Source: Mariniphaga sp041687215
Lineage (GTDB): Bacteria; Bacteroidota; Bacteroidia; Bacteroidales; Prolixibacteraceae
Direction: 5' to 3'
Length of the DNA: 64,000 nucleotides
Assembly: GCF_041687215.1 (NCBI RefSeq)
Contig: NZ_JAWLCI010000016.1
Span: forward strand, 7,692-71,691
Below the pieces are notes generated by a model. The model saw only the letters and a list, made by a program, of their open reading frames with translations. It did not search any database and was not told the DNA's origin. Made by a program: the position numbers and the translations under genes. This document shows, piece after piece, positions 1 to 8,550 of the stretch. Position 1 is the stretch's first letter. Each line of letters begins with the position of its first letter.

Positions 1-2
1 CA

Positions 3-1259
3 TCGGTTTCAGGTATTTTACTGCTGGCCTTGTACTATTTTGCCTATCCGCCTTTTGGCGGTTCCCTGCTGGCCCCGGTGGAAGGAAGTTACTATATTGT
101 AAATAAAAATTTTATAGAAGCCGCTGCATTGCTGTTGTTGCTTTTAATTAAAGAAAGAGGTTACGGAATTTATGCTCTTCAGTATTTTTTGCCGAAAAAG
201 AAATTGGCGAAAGAGCCGGTTAAACAAGAACAGGAGGTGCTTTCCTCCCGCAGAGAAGCATTAAAAAATCTGGCTACTCTGCCTGCTTTGGGAATCATTG
301 GCTGGGGTGCTTTTCGTGAAAGCCAGGAGTTTGGAGTGGACACTCTGTCAGGAGCAACCATACAGATTGGTGGCGCCGACATCAGCGAACTGAAAGGCGA
401 ACTGCCCAAAGGGAAAATCGGCAACCAAACCATCAGCCGGCTGGTGCTGGGCGGAAACCTCATTGGCGGCTGGGCACACTCGCGCGACCTCATTTATGTA
501 CCCTCGCTTTTTCGGGCGTACAACACTGAAAAGAAAATTTTTGAAACCCTTATGCTGGCCGAGAAAGCCGGGATAGACACCATCAACATCGGCTTTCCTA
601 CCATAGAAACCATGGCGAAATACCGAAAAATGACAGGCAGTAACATAAAAATAATTTGCCAGGTTCATCCCGACATGGAAAACAACGATTACTATGTGAA
701 CATCGACAAAGCCATCGATTCGGGAATGGACATCATTCAGGTTCAGGGTAACTGGTGCGACTGGCTGGTGCGTGACAATAAAATGGATGTGATTGGAAAA
801 ATGATGGACCGCATTCGTTCGCAAGGCTATACCGCAGGATTGGCGTCACATACTGTGGACGCGCTGATTGCCTGCGAAGAACAGGGCATTATTCCCGACT
901 ACTACATGAAGACTATGCACCACGACCGGTACTGGTCGGCACACCCGCGCGAAAACCGGGTGCCGTTTGAAGTGGACGGCAAAAGGTACCTTGACCACAA
1001 TCGGTTTCACGATAACTGTTTCTGCCTGTTTCCCGACCGGACAGTGGAATTCGTGGAACGCGCAAAGGTGCCTGTAATGGGATTCAAGGTGCTGGCTGCC
1101 GGCGCCATTTCGCCCGAAGACGGCTTCAACTGGGCGTTCCAAAACGGTGCAGATTTTATTTGCGTGGGCATGTTCGACTTCCAGATTGTAAACGACGTGA
1201 ACATTACCATTGATGTGCTGAATAAAATGCAGGGCAGAAAACGGGAGTGGTTTGGATAA
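3..1259 (+). CDS. DoxX-like membrane segment fused to a TIM-barrel (aldo/keto reductase-like) protein, 5' partial
   Basis: The reading frame is already open at base 3, so the start codon lies before the window; the in-frame TTG at base 30 is not a convincing start. The visible N-terminus is hydrophobic (a leucine run near residues 33-40) and resembles the last membrane helices of DoxX-type proteins. A linker with SRREALKNL and a second hydrophobic stretch follows, then about 280 residues that look like a TIM barrel: IGNQTISRLVLGGN near the start, AGIDTINIG, ICQVHPD, IIQVQGNW, and VMGFKVLAAGAISPEDGF near the end, as in aldo/keto reductase-like proteins. The canonical NADPH-binding tail of that family is not obvious, so the reaction is unknown. 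Family assignment is by eye and the fusion is moderately certain. Confidence 0.55.
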   Translation, partial: SVSGILLLALYYFAYPPFGGSLLAPVEGSYYIVNKNFIEAAALLLLLLIKERGYGIYALQYFLPKKKLAKEPVKQEQEVLSSRREALKNLATLPALGIIGWGAFRESQEFGVDTLSGATIQIGGADISELKGELPKGKIGNQTISRLVLGGNLIGGWAHSRDLIYVPSLFRAYNTEKKIFETLMLAEKAGIDTINIGFPTIETMAKYRKMTGSNIKIICQVHPDMENNDYYVNIDKAIDSGMDIIQVQGNWCDWLVRDNKMDVIGKMMDRIRSQGYTAGLASHTVDALIACEEQGIIPDYYMKTMHHDRYWSAHPRENRVPFEVDGKRYLDHNRFHDNCFCLFPDRTVEFVERAKVPVMGFKVLAAGAISPEDGFNWAFQNGADFICVGMFDFQIVNDVNITIDVLNKMQGRKREWFG

Positions 1260-1278
1260 GAGGATTGTTGTCAATTAA

Positions 1279-1322
1279 CTTTGCGTCTTTGCGTGATAAT
1301 AAGTTCTCGCCAAGACGCAAAG
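1279..1322. repeat. 11-bp perfect inverted repeat between genes
   Basis: CTTTGCGTCTT at 1279-1289 is the exact reverse complement of AAGACGCAAAG at 1312-1322, separated by 22 bases. It lies just after the stop of the TIM-barrel gene and before the deacetylase start. No T-run follows on the plus strand, so a terminator is unlikely; similar dyads are common short intergenic repeats in Bacteroidota genomes. Confidence 0.6.
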
Positions 1323-1345
1323 GAAAACCCAAAATAAATTTTAGC

Positions 1346-2188
1346 ATGAAAAAAATATTCTTTTTCTTCGTTTTTTTAATATCAGTTTTTATGGGAACTG
1401 CTCAGAATGAAAATACTATCCAGCTCCTCATCCGCGCTGACGACATTGGTTCGTTTCATGCGGCGAATGTGGGATGTATCGAATCGTACCAAAACGGAAT
1501 TGCCCGTTCGGTGGAGCTGATGCCAACCTGTGCATGGTTTCCCGAGGCAGTGCAACTACTGAACGAAAATCCCGGTTACGATGTGGGCATTCATTTAACA
1601 CTCACCAGCGAGTGGAGCAGTGTAAAGTGGCGCCCACTCACCCATTGCCTCGGTTTGGTTGATGCGGACGGTTATTTTTTTCCGATGGTGTGGAAAAATC
1701 CCAACTTTCCACCCGGTTCATCCATTTCCGAATCAGAATGGAAACTGGAGGAAATGGAACAAGAGCTACGTGCGCAGATTGAACTGTCACTAAAACATCT
1801 TCCGCACATATCACATCTTTCAAGCCACATGGGTTTTACCAGCCTCGACCCGAAAATTGGCGAGTTGGTAAACAGACTGGCCAAAGAATACGGGCTTGAA
1901 GTGAAAACTGAAGGGCTTCAAAGGTTTCAGGGATGGGGCAGGGATGTACCCATGGAACAGCGTATCGATAAATTTTGTGAAAACCTGAAAAAGCTTACGC
2001 CCGGCAAATACCTTTTTGTGGAGCATCCGGCAAAAGATACAGATGAGATGAAAACTGTGGGACATAAAGGTTACGAAAATGTTGGCCTCGATCGCGAATG
2101 GGTTACCCGGGTTTTTACCAGCGAAAAGGTGAAACAAACCATTAAGCAAAAGGGAATTCAACTCATTAGTTATAAAGATTTAAAGTAA
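1346..2188 (+). CDS. YdjC/ChbG-family carbohydrate deacetylase, exported
   Basis: A 280-residue protein beginning at MKKIFFFFVFLISVFMGTAQ, a clear signal peptide; the open frame extends upstream to 1247 but this ATG fits the signal peptide. Family marks of the YdjC/ChbG polysaccharide-deacetylase-like fold are visible: RADDIGSFHAAN with the paired aspartates of the metal site, DVGIHLTLTSEW supplying the first metal histidine, and HISHLSSHMGF for the second. Known members remove acetyl groups from N-acetylated oligosaccharides such as chitobiose; the substrate here is unknown. It sits 6 bp before an SGNH hydrolase, so the two are probably co-transcribed and may act together in the periplasm on acetylated glycans. 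Confidence 0.85.
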   Translation: MKKIFFFFVFLISVFMGTAQNENTIQLLIRADDIGSFHAANVGCIESYQNGIARSVELMPTCAWFPEAVQLLNENPGYDVGIHLTLTSEWSSVKWRPLTHCLGLVDADGYFFPMVWKNPNFPPGSSISESEWKLEEMEQELRAQIELSLKHLPHISHLSSHMGFTSLDPKIGELVNRLAKEYGLEVKTEGLQRFQGWGRDVPMEQRIDKFCENLKKLTPGKYLFVEHPAKDTDEMKTVGHKGYENVGLDREWVTRVFTSEKVKQTIKQKGIQLISYKDLK

Positions 2189-2194
2189 AATAAA

Positions 2195-2851
2195 ATGAAC
2201 GGCAAACTGTATTTTATAGCAATTACTTTCCTGTTTTTAGTTTATAACCTGAACGCCCAGGACCCCACCCGGTTTCAATCGCAGATTAAAGAACTTGTTC
2301 AAAAAGAACATCAGTTTGAGCCCGGTAAAAAACTGGCTCTTTTCACCGGAAGTTCCAGCGTGCTCATGTGGAAAGACGTAGCGGATTATTTCCCTGAATT
2401 CAATGTGATTAACAACGGTTTTGGCGGTTCGCATTTCAGCGATTTGATTCATTATTACGAAAAACTGATTCCGAAATACAACCCGGACTACCTGTTTATT
2501 TACGAAGGCGACAATGACATTGCGAGTGATAAAAAGCCGGGGAAAATTTTGAAAGAAGCCAAATTGCTGGTTGATCGCATTCAGCGGGATTTGCCGGAAA
2601 CCAAATTGGTGCTCATTTCGCCCAAACCCAGTGTAGCCCGCTGGCATCTGCGCAAAAACTACGAGAAGTTGAACAAAAAACTGGAAAGGTTGGCTAACAA
2701 AACAGATAACCTGGAATATGCCGATGTTTGGAACGCCATGCTCGATGAAAACGGCCAGGTTTTTACCGATGTGTTTCTCGACGACAATCTTCACATGAAC
2801 AAAAAAGGCTACGATATTTGGGGAAAAGTGATACAAGAGCATTTGGAATAA
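2195..2851 (+). CDS. SGNH/GDSL-type hydrolase, exported
   Basis: A 218-residue protein with an N-terminal signal peptide ending near FLVYNLNAQ. SGNH blocks are visible in order: FTGSSSVLMW with the nucleophile serine (block I), NNGFGGSHF with the glycine (block II), YEGDNDIAS with the asparagine (block III) and DNLHMN carrying the Asp-x-x-His of block V. Such enzymes are esterases, often carbohydrate acetyl-esterases or lysophospholipases. The pairing with the YdjC-type deacetylase just upstream favours a carbohydrate role, which is inference. Length is normal for the family. Confidence 0.85.
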   Translation: MNGKLYFIAITFLFLVYNLNAQDPTRFQSQIKELVQKEHQFEPGKKLALFTGSSSVLMWKDVADYFPEFNVINNGFGGSHFSDLIHYYEKLIPKYNPDYLFIYEGDNDIASDKKPGKILKEAKLLVDRIQRDLPETKLVLISPKPSVARWHLRKNYEKLNKKLERLANKTDNLEYADVWNAMLDENGQVFTDVFLDDNLHMNKKGYDIWGKVIQEHLE

Positions 2852-3074
2852 AATTTCACAATATCCGTTCTTTTCGGGATCGGCGATTTTCCCGAAGGGA
2901 TCGCTTTGCGGGCAATCGCCGGATTCTACGCGGTATTTTTTGATCATTAAATCGGCGGTTCGGAAACCACCGCACCCAAAAAGCCGGCCCCTCACAGAAC
3001 CGGCTTCCCGTCTTATATCTTTGTACTCCCTACTTTGTACTAATTTCTCCCTACTTTGTACTGACTACTAAAAT
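2852..3074. other. Convergent intergenic region with hairpins and a short direct repeat
   Basis: Between the SGNH hydrolase (plus strand) and mutB (minus strand). CGGCGATT at 2881-2888 pairs with AATCGCCG at 2914-2921, a possible terminator stem for the plus-strand pair. Near 3020-3065 the phrase CTCCCTACTTTGTACT occurs twice, a degenerate tandem repeat like those flanking the gene at 5290. No coding frame is convincing. Confidence 0.5.
2976..3006 (-). terminator. Rho-independent terminator for the mutB operon
   Basis: AAGCCGG (2981-2987) and CCGGCTT (3000-3006) form a 7-bp stem. Read on the minus strand the stem is followed by TTTTT, as expected for termination of the mutA-mutB transcript about 70 bp after the mutB stop. 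Confidence 0.6.
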
Positions 3075-5222
3075 CTAATTTTCTTTGTACGCCTCAATCA
3101 AAATCTCCAGTATTTTCTTTCCGGCGGCGGCCACGCTGGTTCCCGGGCCGAAAATGGCCACAGCGCCTGCGTCGTAAAGGTATTTGTAATCCTGTGCCGG
3201 AATTACTCCGCCTACGATAACCATGATGTCGTCGCGACCCAGTTTTTTCAGCTCTTCGATAACAGCAGGCACCAAAGTTTTGTGTCCTGCTGCCAGTGAC
3301 GAAACACCCAGTACATGCACGTCGTTTTCAACAGCCTGTTTGGCTGCTTCTTCCGGAGTCTGGAAGAGCGGCCCCACATCCACATCGAAGCCGAGGTCGG
3401 CGTAGCCCGTGGCCACCACTTTGGCGCCGCGGTCGTGACCGTCCTGGCCCATTTTAGCTACCATGATGCGCGGCTGGCGACCTTGCATTTCGGCAAATTT
3501 TTGTGCCAGCTCCTGCGCCTCTTTAAACTCCGATTTATCTTTTGCTTCCGATTTATACACGCCTTCTATTGTTCTGATTACTGCTTTATATCGTCCTGCC
3601 ACTTTTTCGCAGGCATCTGAAATCTCGCCCAAAGATGCACGTTTTTTTGCTGCATCAATCGCCAGTTCCAGTAAATTTCCTTTACCAGTTTCGGCGGTTT
3701 TGGTAATGGCTGCCAGTGCTGACTGAACTTCTTCCTCATTCCGTTCGGCACGCAGTTTTTTCAGTCGTTCAATCTGCGACAGGCGCACTGCCGTGTTGTC
3801 GATGTCGAGAATATCGATGGGGTCTTCCTTGTCGAGCCGGTATTTGTTGATTCCCACAATAGTTTGCGAACCTCCGTCTATTCTCCCCTGCGCGCGAGCC
3901 GCTGCTTCCTCAATACGCATTTTTGGCACACCGGTTTCGATGGCTTTGGACATTCCGCCCAGTTTTTCCACTTCCTGAATAAGTTCCCAGCCTTTTCGTG
4001 CCAACTCGTTTGTAAGTGATTCCACGTAGTACGAACCGGCCCACGGGTCGAGCGAACGGCAGATTTCTGTTTCCATTTGCAGGTGCAACTGCGTGTTGCG
4101 GGCAATTCGTGCCGAGAAATCGGTGGGCAGTGCAATGGCTTCGTCCAGCGCGTTGGTGTGCAAACTTTGAGTGTGGCCAAGCACAGCGGCCATCGCTTCA
4201 ATGGCGGTGCGTCCCACGTTATTGAACGGGTCTTGTTCGGTGAGCGACCAGCCCGAGGTTTGCGAGTGCGTGCGCAGTGCCATCGACTTTTCATTTTTGG
4301 GGTTGAATTCCTTCACAATTTTCGCCCAGAGCATGCGTGCTGCGCGCATTTTGGCAATTTCCATAAAGTGATTCATACCAATGGCCCAGAAAAATGAGAG
4401 CCGAGGCGCAAATGCGTCGATGTCGAGGCCGGCTTTAATTCCAGTGCGCAGGTAATCCAGCCCGTCGGCCAGTGTGTAAGCCATCTCGATGTCGGCTGTG
4501 GCCCCGGCTTCCTGCATGTGGTAACCTGAAATGGAAATGGAATTGAACTTTGGCATGTGCCGCGAAGTGAACTCGAAAATGTCGGCAATGATTTTCATGG
4601 AGAACTCCGGCGGGTAAATGTAGGTGTTCCGCACCATAAATTCTTTCAGGATGTCGTTTTGAATGGTTCCCGAAAGCTGCTCCAGCGTAGCGCCCTGCTC
4701 AAGGCCGGTAACAATGTAAAAAGCCATAACGGGCAGCACGGCGCCGTTCATGGTCATGGAAACCGACATTTTATCCAGTGGAATTTCGTCGAACAGAATT
4801 TTCATGTCGAGGATGGAGTCGATGGCCACACCGGCTTTTCCCACGTCGCCCACCACGCGTGGGTGGTCGGAGTCGTAACCGCGGTGGGTAGCCAGGTCGA
4901 ATGCAACCGACAGCCCTTTCTGACCGGCAGCCAGGTTCCGGCGGTAAAACGCGTTCGATTCCTCAGCGGTTGAAAAACCTGCATACTGGCGGATGGTCCA
5001 CGGGCGCATGGCGAACATGGCCGAGTAGGGCCCGCGCAGAAACGGCGGCACTCCGGCAGCATAATCCAGGTGTTCCAAACCTTCCAAATTTTCTTTGGTG
5101 TAAACCGGTTTTACCGGAATCTGCTCCGGGGTCAGCCAGTTCTTTGCATTGTCTGTGACACTTCCGGAAGTTTGTTTTGCCCGGAAGTCTTTTATGTTGA
5201 TGTTTTTGAAATCAGGTGTCAT
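3075..5222 (-). CDS. mutB: Methylmalonyl-CoA mutase large subunit
   Basis: A 715-residue protein that interconverts succinyl-CoA and (R)-methylmalonyl-CoA with adenosylcobalamin, the key step of propionate formation or breakdown. The N-terminal two-thirds is the CoA-binding TIM barrel (RPWTIRQYAGFSTAEESN, GLSVAFDLATHRGYDSDH, TSGWSLTEQDPFNN); the C-terminal part is the cobalamin domain with the base-off motif DGHDRG, histidine at about residue 596, followed by GVSSLAAGHKTLVPAV. Start chosen at MTPDFKNINIKDF; the 17 codons upstream are repeat-derived and lack family similarity. The small subunit gene lies upstream on the same strand, but a four-helix-bundle gene sits between them. Near-certain identification. 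Confidence 0.97.
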   Translation of the reverse strand: MTPDFKNINIKDFRAKQTSGSVTDNAKNWLTPEQIPVKPVYTKENLEGLEHLDYAAGVPPFLRGPYSAMFAMRPWTIRQYAGFSTAEESNAFYRRNLAAGQKGLSVAFDLATHRGYDSDHPRVVGDVGKAGVAIDSILDMKILFDEIPLDKMSVSMTMNGAVLPVMAFYIVTGLEQGATLEQLSGTIQNDILKEFMVRNTYIYPPEFSMKIIADIFEFTSRHMPKFNSISISGYHMQEAGATADIEMAYTLADGLDYLRTGIKAGLDIDAFAPRLSFFWAIGMNHFMEIAKMRAARMLWAKIVKEFNPKNEKSMALRTHSQTSGWSLTEQDPFNNVGRTAIEAMAAVLGHTQSLHTNALDEAIALPTDFSARIARNTQLHLQMETEICRSLDPWAGSYYVESLTNELARKGWELIQEVEKLGGMSKAIETGVPKMRIEEAAARAQGRIDGGSQTIVGINKYRLDKEDPIDILDIDNTAVRLSQIERLKKLRAERNEEEVQSALAAITKTAETGKGNLLELAIDAAKKRASLGEISDACEKVAGRYKAVIRTIEGVYKSEAKDKSEFKEAQELAQKFAEMQGRQPRIMVAKMGQDGHDRGAKVVATGYADLGFDVDVGPLFQTPEEAAKQAVENDVHVLGVSSLAAGHKTLVPAVIEELKKLGRDDIMVIVGGVIPAQDYKYLYDAGAVAIFGPGTSVAAAGKKILEILIEAYKEN

Positions 5223-5228
5223 TTTTTT

Positions 5229-5285
5229 AGTATTAAGATTTTTAGTATCAAGTATCAAGATGAAGAGTATCAAGTATCAAGACTA
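5229..5285. repeat. Degenerate tandem repeat, AGTATCAAG type
   Basis: The phrase AGTATCAAGTATCAAGA and near-copies recur through this stretch, immediately upstream of mutB. The same unit reappears at 5661-5718 on the other side of the four-helix-bundle gene, so the gene is bracketed by related repeats. Confidence 0.75.
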
Positions 5286-5289
5286 AGAA

Positions 5290-5643
5290 TCAGGTATTGA
5301 TATGATTTTTAAAGTGATAAAGCATCTTCTGAATTTCCTGAATTTTTTCAAGATAGATATCCATTTTTTCTTCTGAATAGTATTCTAAATCGTATCCCAC
5401 ATAAATCAAAGATTCAAGTTCGTAAGATGAACCGGTTGCAATATCAATGAATCTGGAGAAATCTTTATCTGTTCCCCTGCCAGCACCTTCTGCAATATTG
5501 GAAGGAATCGAAATAGCAGCCCGTCTCATCTGAGTAGTCAAAACAAATAGTTCCTCTTTAGGAAATTTTCTGGTAAGAATATAAATGTCTTTTACAAATT
5601 TTCTTCCTTTTTGCCAGATTTTCAATTCTTTGAAGTTATGCAT
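5290..5643 (-). CDS. Four-helix-bundle (S23 / 23S rRNA intervening-sequence-type) protein
   Basis: A 117-residue protein with the hallmarks of this family: an N-terminal FKELKIWQKGRKFVKDIY helix, the segment TTQMRRAAISIPSNIAEGAGR in the middle, and FIDIATGSSYELESLI toward the end. Members are found inside 23S rRNA intervening sequences, beside diversity-generating retroelements (Avd) and, most often in Bacteroidota, as stand-alone genes of unknown role. No rRNA and no reverse transcriptase is present here. It interrupts the otherwise contiguous mutA-mutB pair and is flanked on both sides by AGTATC-type repeats, which suggests insertion as a cassette. Function unknown. Confidence 0.88.
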   Translation of the reverse strand: MHNFKELKIWQKGRKFVKDIYILTRKFPKEELFVLTTQMRRAAISIPSNIAEGAGRGTDKDFSRFIDIATGSSYELESLIYVGYDLEYYSEEKMDIYLEKIQEIQKMLYHFKNHINT

Positions 5644-5660
5644 GGTATTTTGTTTTAAAA

Positions 5661-5781
5661 TTAGTATCGAGAAATTTAGTATCAGGTATCAGGACTATTA
5701 GTATCAAGTATCGGGACTTTGTTTTGTGTCTCATTGTCTTGCTACTTGTGTCTCCCCATCTTGTGTCTATTTATCTTGCAT
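5661..5781. repeat. Two adjoining degenerate repeat tracts upstream of the four-helix gene
   Basis: 5661-5718 carries several AGTATC(A/G)AG units like those at 5229-5285. Directly after it, 5724-5781 has a second unit type, TTGTGTCT / CTTGTGTCTCC / CTTGCATCT, repeated about every 17-20 bases up to the mutA stop codon. Confidence 0.7.
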
Positions 5782-7647
5782 CTATTTAATTCCCAGCTTT
5801 ATTTGATACGCTTTTAATTCCTCCAAAATATTACTCTTCATGTGAATGAAGTTGGTAATTCCTTTGGCTTCCAGTTCCGGTTTGCATTCGGGAGCACCGG
5901 CAACTACCAGAATTTCTTTTTCCAGCAGTTGGCCTACCTGTGGCGCCAGTTCTGCGTATTCTTCGTCGGAGCTGCATAAAACAACGATGTCAGCATTTTT
6001 TGCTTTGGCGGCTTCCACTCCGGTAATAACCGAATTGAACCCGTTGTTGTCAATCACTTCGAAACCGGCCACGGCAAAAAAGTTGGTACTGAATTGTGCG
6101 CGTGCTTTCCTGAACGTGAGATTTCCCATGGGCAGCATAAATGCGACGGGGCGTTTGTTGTTTTTTGCGTGCACATCGGTTTTGTAACGTAGCGCTTCAA
6201 ACGGTTGTGCAGCGCGGTAAGGTTTTAATGTTTCCACTTCTGCATCTTTTTCGGTGAGGTCGCTGGCCTGGAAAACCCATTCCGGGAATTCTTCTTTGGC
6301 CGTTTCCGAAAAATTTGGAAACTGATTTACACCCAGCAGGTTTTCACGGCGAAGCGCCACGTTGGTGTCCCGTTTGGCAGCCATCGTTTTAATTTCATTC
6401 TGAATGAATCCGTCTTTAAAAGCCTGTACAAAACCGCCTTTGTCCTGCACCTGAAGGAATAAGCTCCAGGCATGTTCTGCCAGCGAAGCAGTGAGGTTCT
6501 CAATGTAATAAGAACCGGCGCCGGGGTCGGCAATTTTATCGAGGTGCGCCTCTTCTTTCAGCAAAATTTGCTGGTTGCGGGCAATACGCTCCGAAAATTC
6601 GGTGGTGTCGCCAAAGATGGCATTGAACGGCAGTACAGTAATGGAATCGGCGCCTCCCAGCACAGCCGACATGGCTTCGGTTTGGGTACGCAGCATGTTC
6701 ACGTAAGGATCGTAAAAAGTTTTATTGTAAGTGTTGGTTTCGCAGTGGGCAATCAGTTTGGCCGATTCGTCGCTCTTCGGGTCGAATGCTTTTACAATCT
6801 GCGCCCAAAGCAAACGGGCCGCCCGCAGTTTTGCAATTTCCATAAAATAGTTGTTGCCAATGCCAAAGTTAAATTTGATATTTTGGGCCACTTCATCGGT
6901 GCTCAAGCCGGCTTCGGAGAGTTTTGTAAGGTATTCCACGCCCTGCCCAAGTGCAAAGGCCAGTTCCTGAACGATGGAAGCACCGCTGTTGGCAAAAAAC
7001 TTCCCGTGAACGCCAATCACCCTGAAATAAGGCAATTCAGCCGTTTTTTGAATCGCTTCTTTCAACTCATCGAATGCGTCCGGGTTCAGTTTGCCTTTCA
7101 GCACAAACGAACCAACGGGGTCGAGCGGCGCTGAACCGATGATTTTGGTTTTGTCTTCGTTTCCTGCCAAAACATATTCAGCAAACGGCAGGGCGCAGTT
7201 GCAGTTGTCGCACGGACAAACAAAATTGATTTCGGCAGCTTCCAGACAAATGTCTTTTAAAAGCACAGCCAAATCATCTTTCGTAACTTTGGTATTGCAA
7301 TCGAAATAAAACCCAAGCGAATTGACTCCTTTGCCCAGGATGGTCAGTGCTTTTTTGTTGGCTTCAGCAAAATCTTTTACAAAAATATCCTGCCGGATGA
7401 ACCAGTCGTTGCCGGTTTTTTTGTTGCCGCGCACAAACGGAAATTCTCCGGGAATTGTATTCAGGTAATCGAGTCCTTCGAGGTTTTCGCGGCGGTAGTA
7501 TGGACGAACATTAATTCCTTCGTAGGTTCTCCAAACAAGCGCCCTTTCATAATCTTTGCCTTTTAAATCGGCATTTATTTTGGCTTCCCACGCTTCGGTT
7601 GAAACAGGTGGAAAATCAGTAAAAAGTTTTTCTTCTTTTTCTGCCAT
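5782..7647 (-). CDS. mutA: Methylmalonyl-CoA mutase small subunit
   Basis: A 621-residue protein paralogous to the large subunit but catalytically silent, forming the heterodimer with MutB. It keeps the barrel region (TYEGINVRPYYRRENLEGLDYL, AKLRAARLLWAQIV, ETNTYNKTFYDPYVNMLRTQTEAMSAVLGG) and the C-terminal Rossmann-like domain, but the DxHxxG cobalamin motif is replaced by GNLTFRKAR, as is usual for this subunit. Start placed at MAEKEEKLF; the open frame runs ten codons further. It is upstream of mutB in the same direction, but about 560 bp of foreign-looking sequence separates the two genes, unusual for a pair normally translated together. Confidence 0.95.
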   Translation of the reverse strand: MAEKEEKLFTDFPPVSTEAWEAKINADLKGKDYERALVWRTYEGINVRPYYRRENLEGLDYLNTIPGEFPFVRGNKKTGNDWFIRQDIFVKDFAEANKKALTILGKGVNSLGFYFDCNTKVTKDDLAVLLKDICLEAAEINFVCPCDNCNCALPFAEYVLAGNEDKTKIIGSAPLDPVGSFVLKGKLNPDAFDELKEAIQKTAELPYFRVIGVHGKFFANSGASIVQELAFALGQGVEYLTKLSEAGLSTDEVAQNIKFNFGIGNNYFMEIAKLRAARLLWAQIVKAFDPKSDESAKLIAHCETNTYNKTFYDPYVNMLRTQTEAMSAVLGGADSITVLPFNAIFGDTTEFSERIARNQQILLKEEAHLDKIADPGAGSYYIENLTASLAEHAWSLFLQVQDKGGFVQAFKDGFIQNEIKTMAAKRDTNVALRRENLLGVNQFPNFSETAKEEFPEWVFQASDLTEKDAEVETLKPYRAAQPFEALRYKTDVHAKNNKRPVAFMLPMGNLTFRKARAQFSTNFFAVAGFEVIDNNGFNSVITGVEAAKAKNADIVVLCSSDEEYAELAPQVGQLLEKEILVVAGAPECKPELEAKGITNFIHMKSNILEELKAYQIKLGIK

Positions 7648-8550
7648 GTTGAAAATTGTTTTAAAATCGGGGGGCAAAATTAGCCGATTTAAAAGATTGA
7701 ACCTTAGAAATCAGCCGGTTTTTAAGGAATGTTAAGAAAAATCATGTTTTCAGTGTGGATATTTAAAGTTATTCTTACCTGAAAACGGATTGTTTTTTTT
7801 GTTCCGGATGAATAAAGTTTATATGATTCTCCTACCGCAAATTGTGCAATCATTCAATGATTTTTACAACTTTCTCGCAGATTTGACTTCGTCGATTTTC
7901 AATTCGCAGATAAACACTGATTTTTATGGCTTTCTGCGAAAATCAGCGCAGTCCCAGCCTGCGTATGGCAGGAGCGGCAGATATACATTCCAGGTTTTAA
8001 TACAGATATTTATAAACCTTATTTCTAATCCTAAACCTTAGTAACCAGTCAGTTACCGACAAACCTGACCTTATTGCCTTATTTTAGAACTGATTAAAAA
8101 GGTAAATACAAATCAAATTATTTTCAGCCGGGAATGGTTGAAACTGATGCTTGGCATTACCGAACAGAAATTGCTCAATAAGGTAATAAGGTTTTGATAT
8201 AGGGGGGTTTCGGCAGGTTACCAAGGTTAATTTCTGGAAATAAGGTTTTTGTGTTTTAGATTTTTGTTTTTTCAAAATCGGGTTAAACTGGTTTTTTCCA
8301 TTGGCATAGGTGTCTTCAGTTTCCCATTAAGTATTGAAGCGTCCAATCAATTGATATTAACAAATTTTAACTTTTATTTTAATTGCCAATAAATCAATAT
8401 CATAAATCATATTTTTCAGATTTTGTAAAATTAATTTCAAAAATAAATAAACAAAAATGCTGTTTAATTCTTTATGTAGTTGTGTTAAACAAGATGAAAA
8501 CAAAAACAGTTCAGAAACAGAAAACAAATTGAAAATTAAAATTACAAATT
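7648..8550. other. Long intergenic region between divergent mutA and fasciclin genes
   Basis: About 900 bp with no convincing gene; the open frames present are short and of atypical composition. It must hold the mutA promoter (minus) and the fasciclin promoter (plus). The part from 8030 to 8260 is a repeat related to the palindromic elements at 20.4 and 22.4 kb. The final 150 bases before the fasciclin gene are very A/T rich. Confidence 0.6.
8068..8192. repeat. Diverged copy of the AATAAGGT palindromic element
   Basis: ACCTTATTGCCTTATT at 8068-8083 pairs, with one mismatch, with AATAAGGTAATAAGGT at 8177-8192, the same arms that bound the elements at 20413-20567 and 22415-22569 but in the opposite order. 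Related pieces (AACCTTAGTAAC near 8033, AAATAAGGTTTTT near 8240) lie just outside, so this looks like a rearranged member of the family. Confidence 0.6.

Noticed and set aside
5290..5643. 23S rRNA intervening sequence or diversity-generating retroelement Avd gene
   Set aside because: No rRNA, reverse transcriptase or template/variable repeat pair found in the window.
7790..8041. Small protein gene in the mutA-fasciclin intergenic region
   Set aside because: Open frame of 83 codons without recognisable features, overlapping repeat sequence; not supported.
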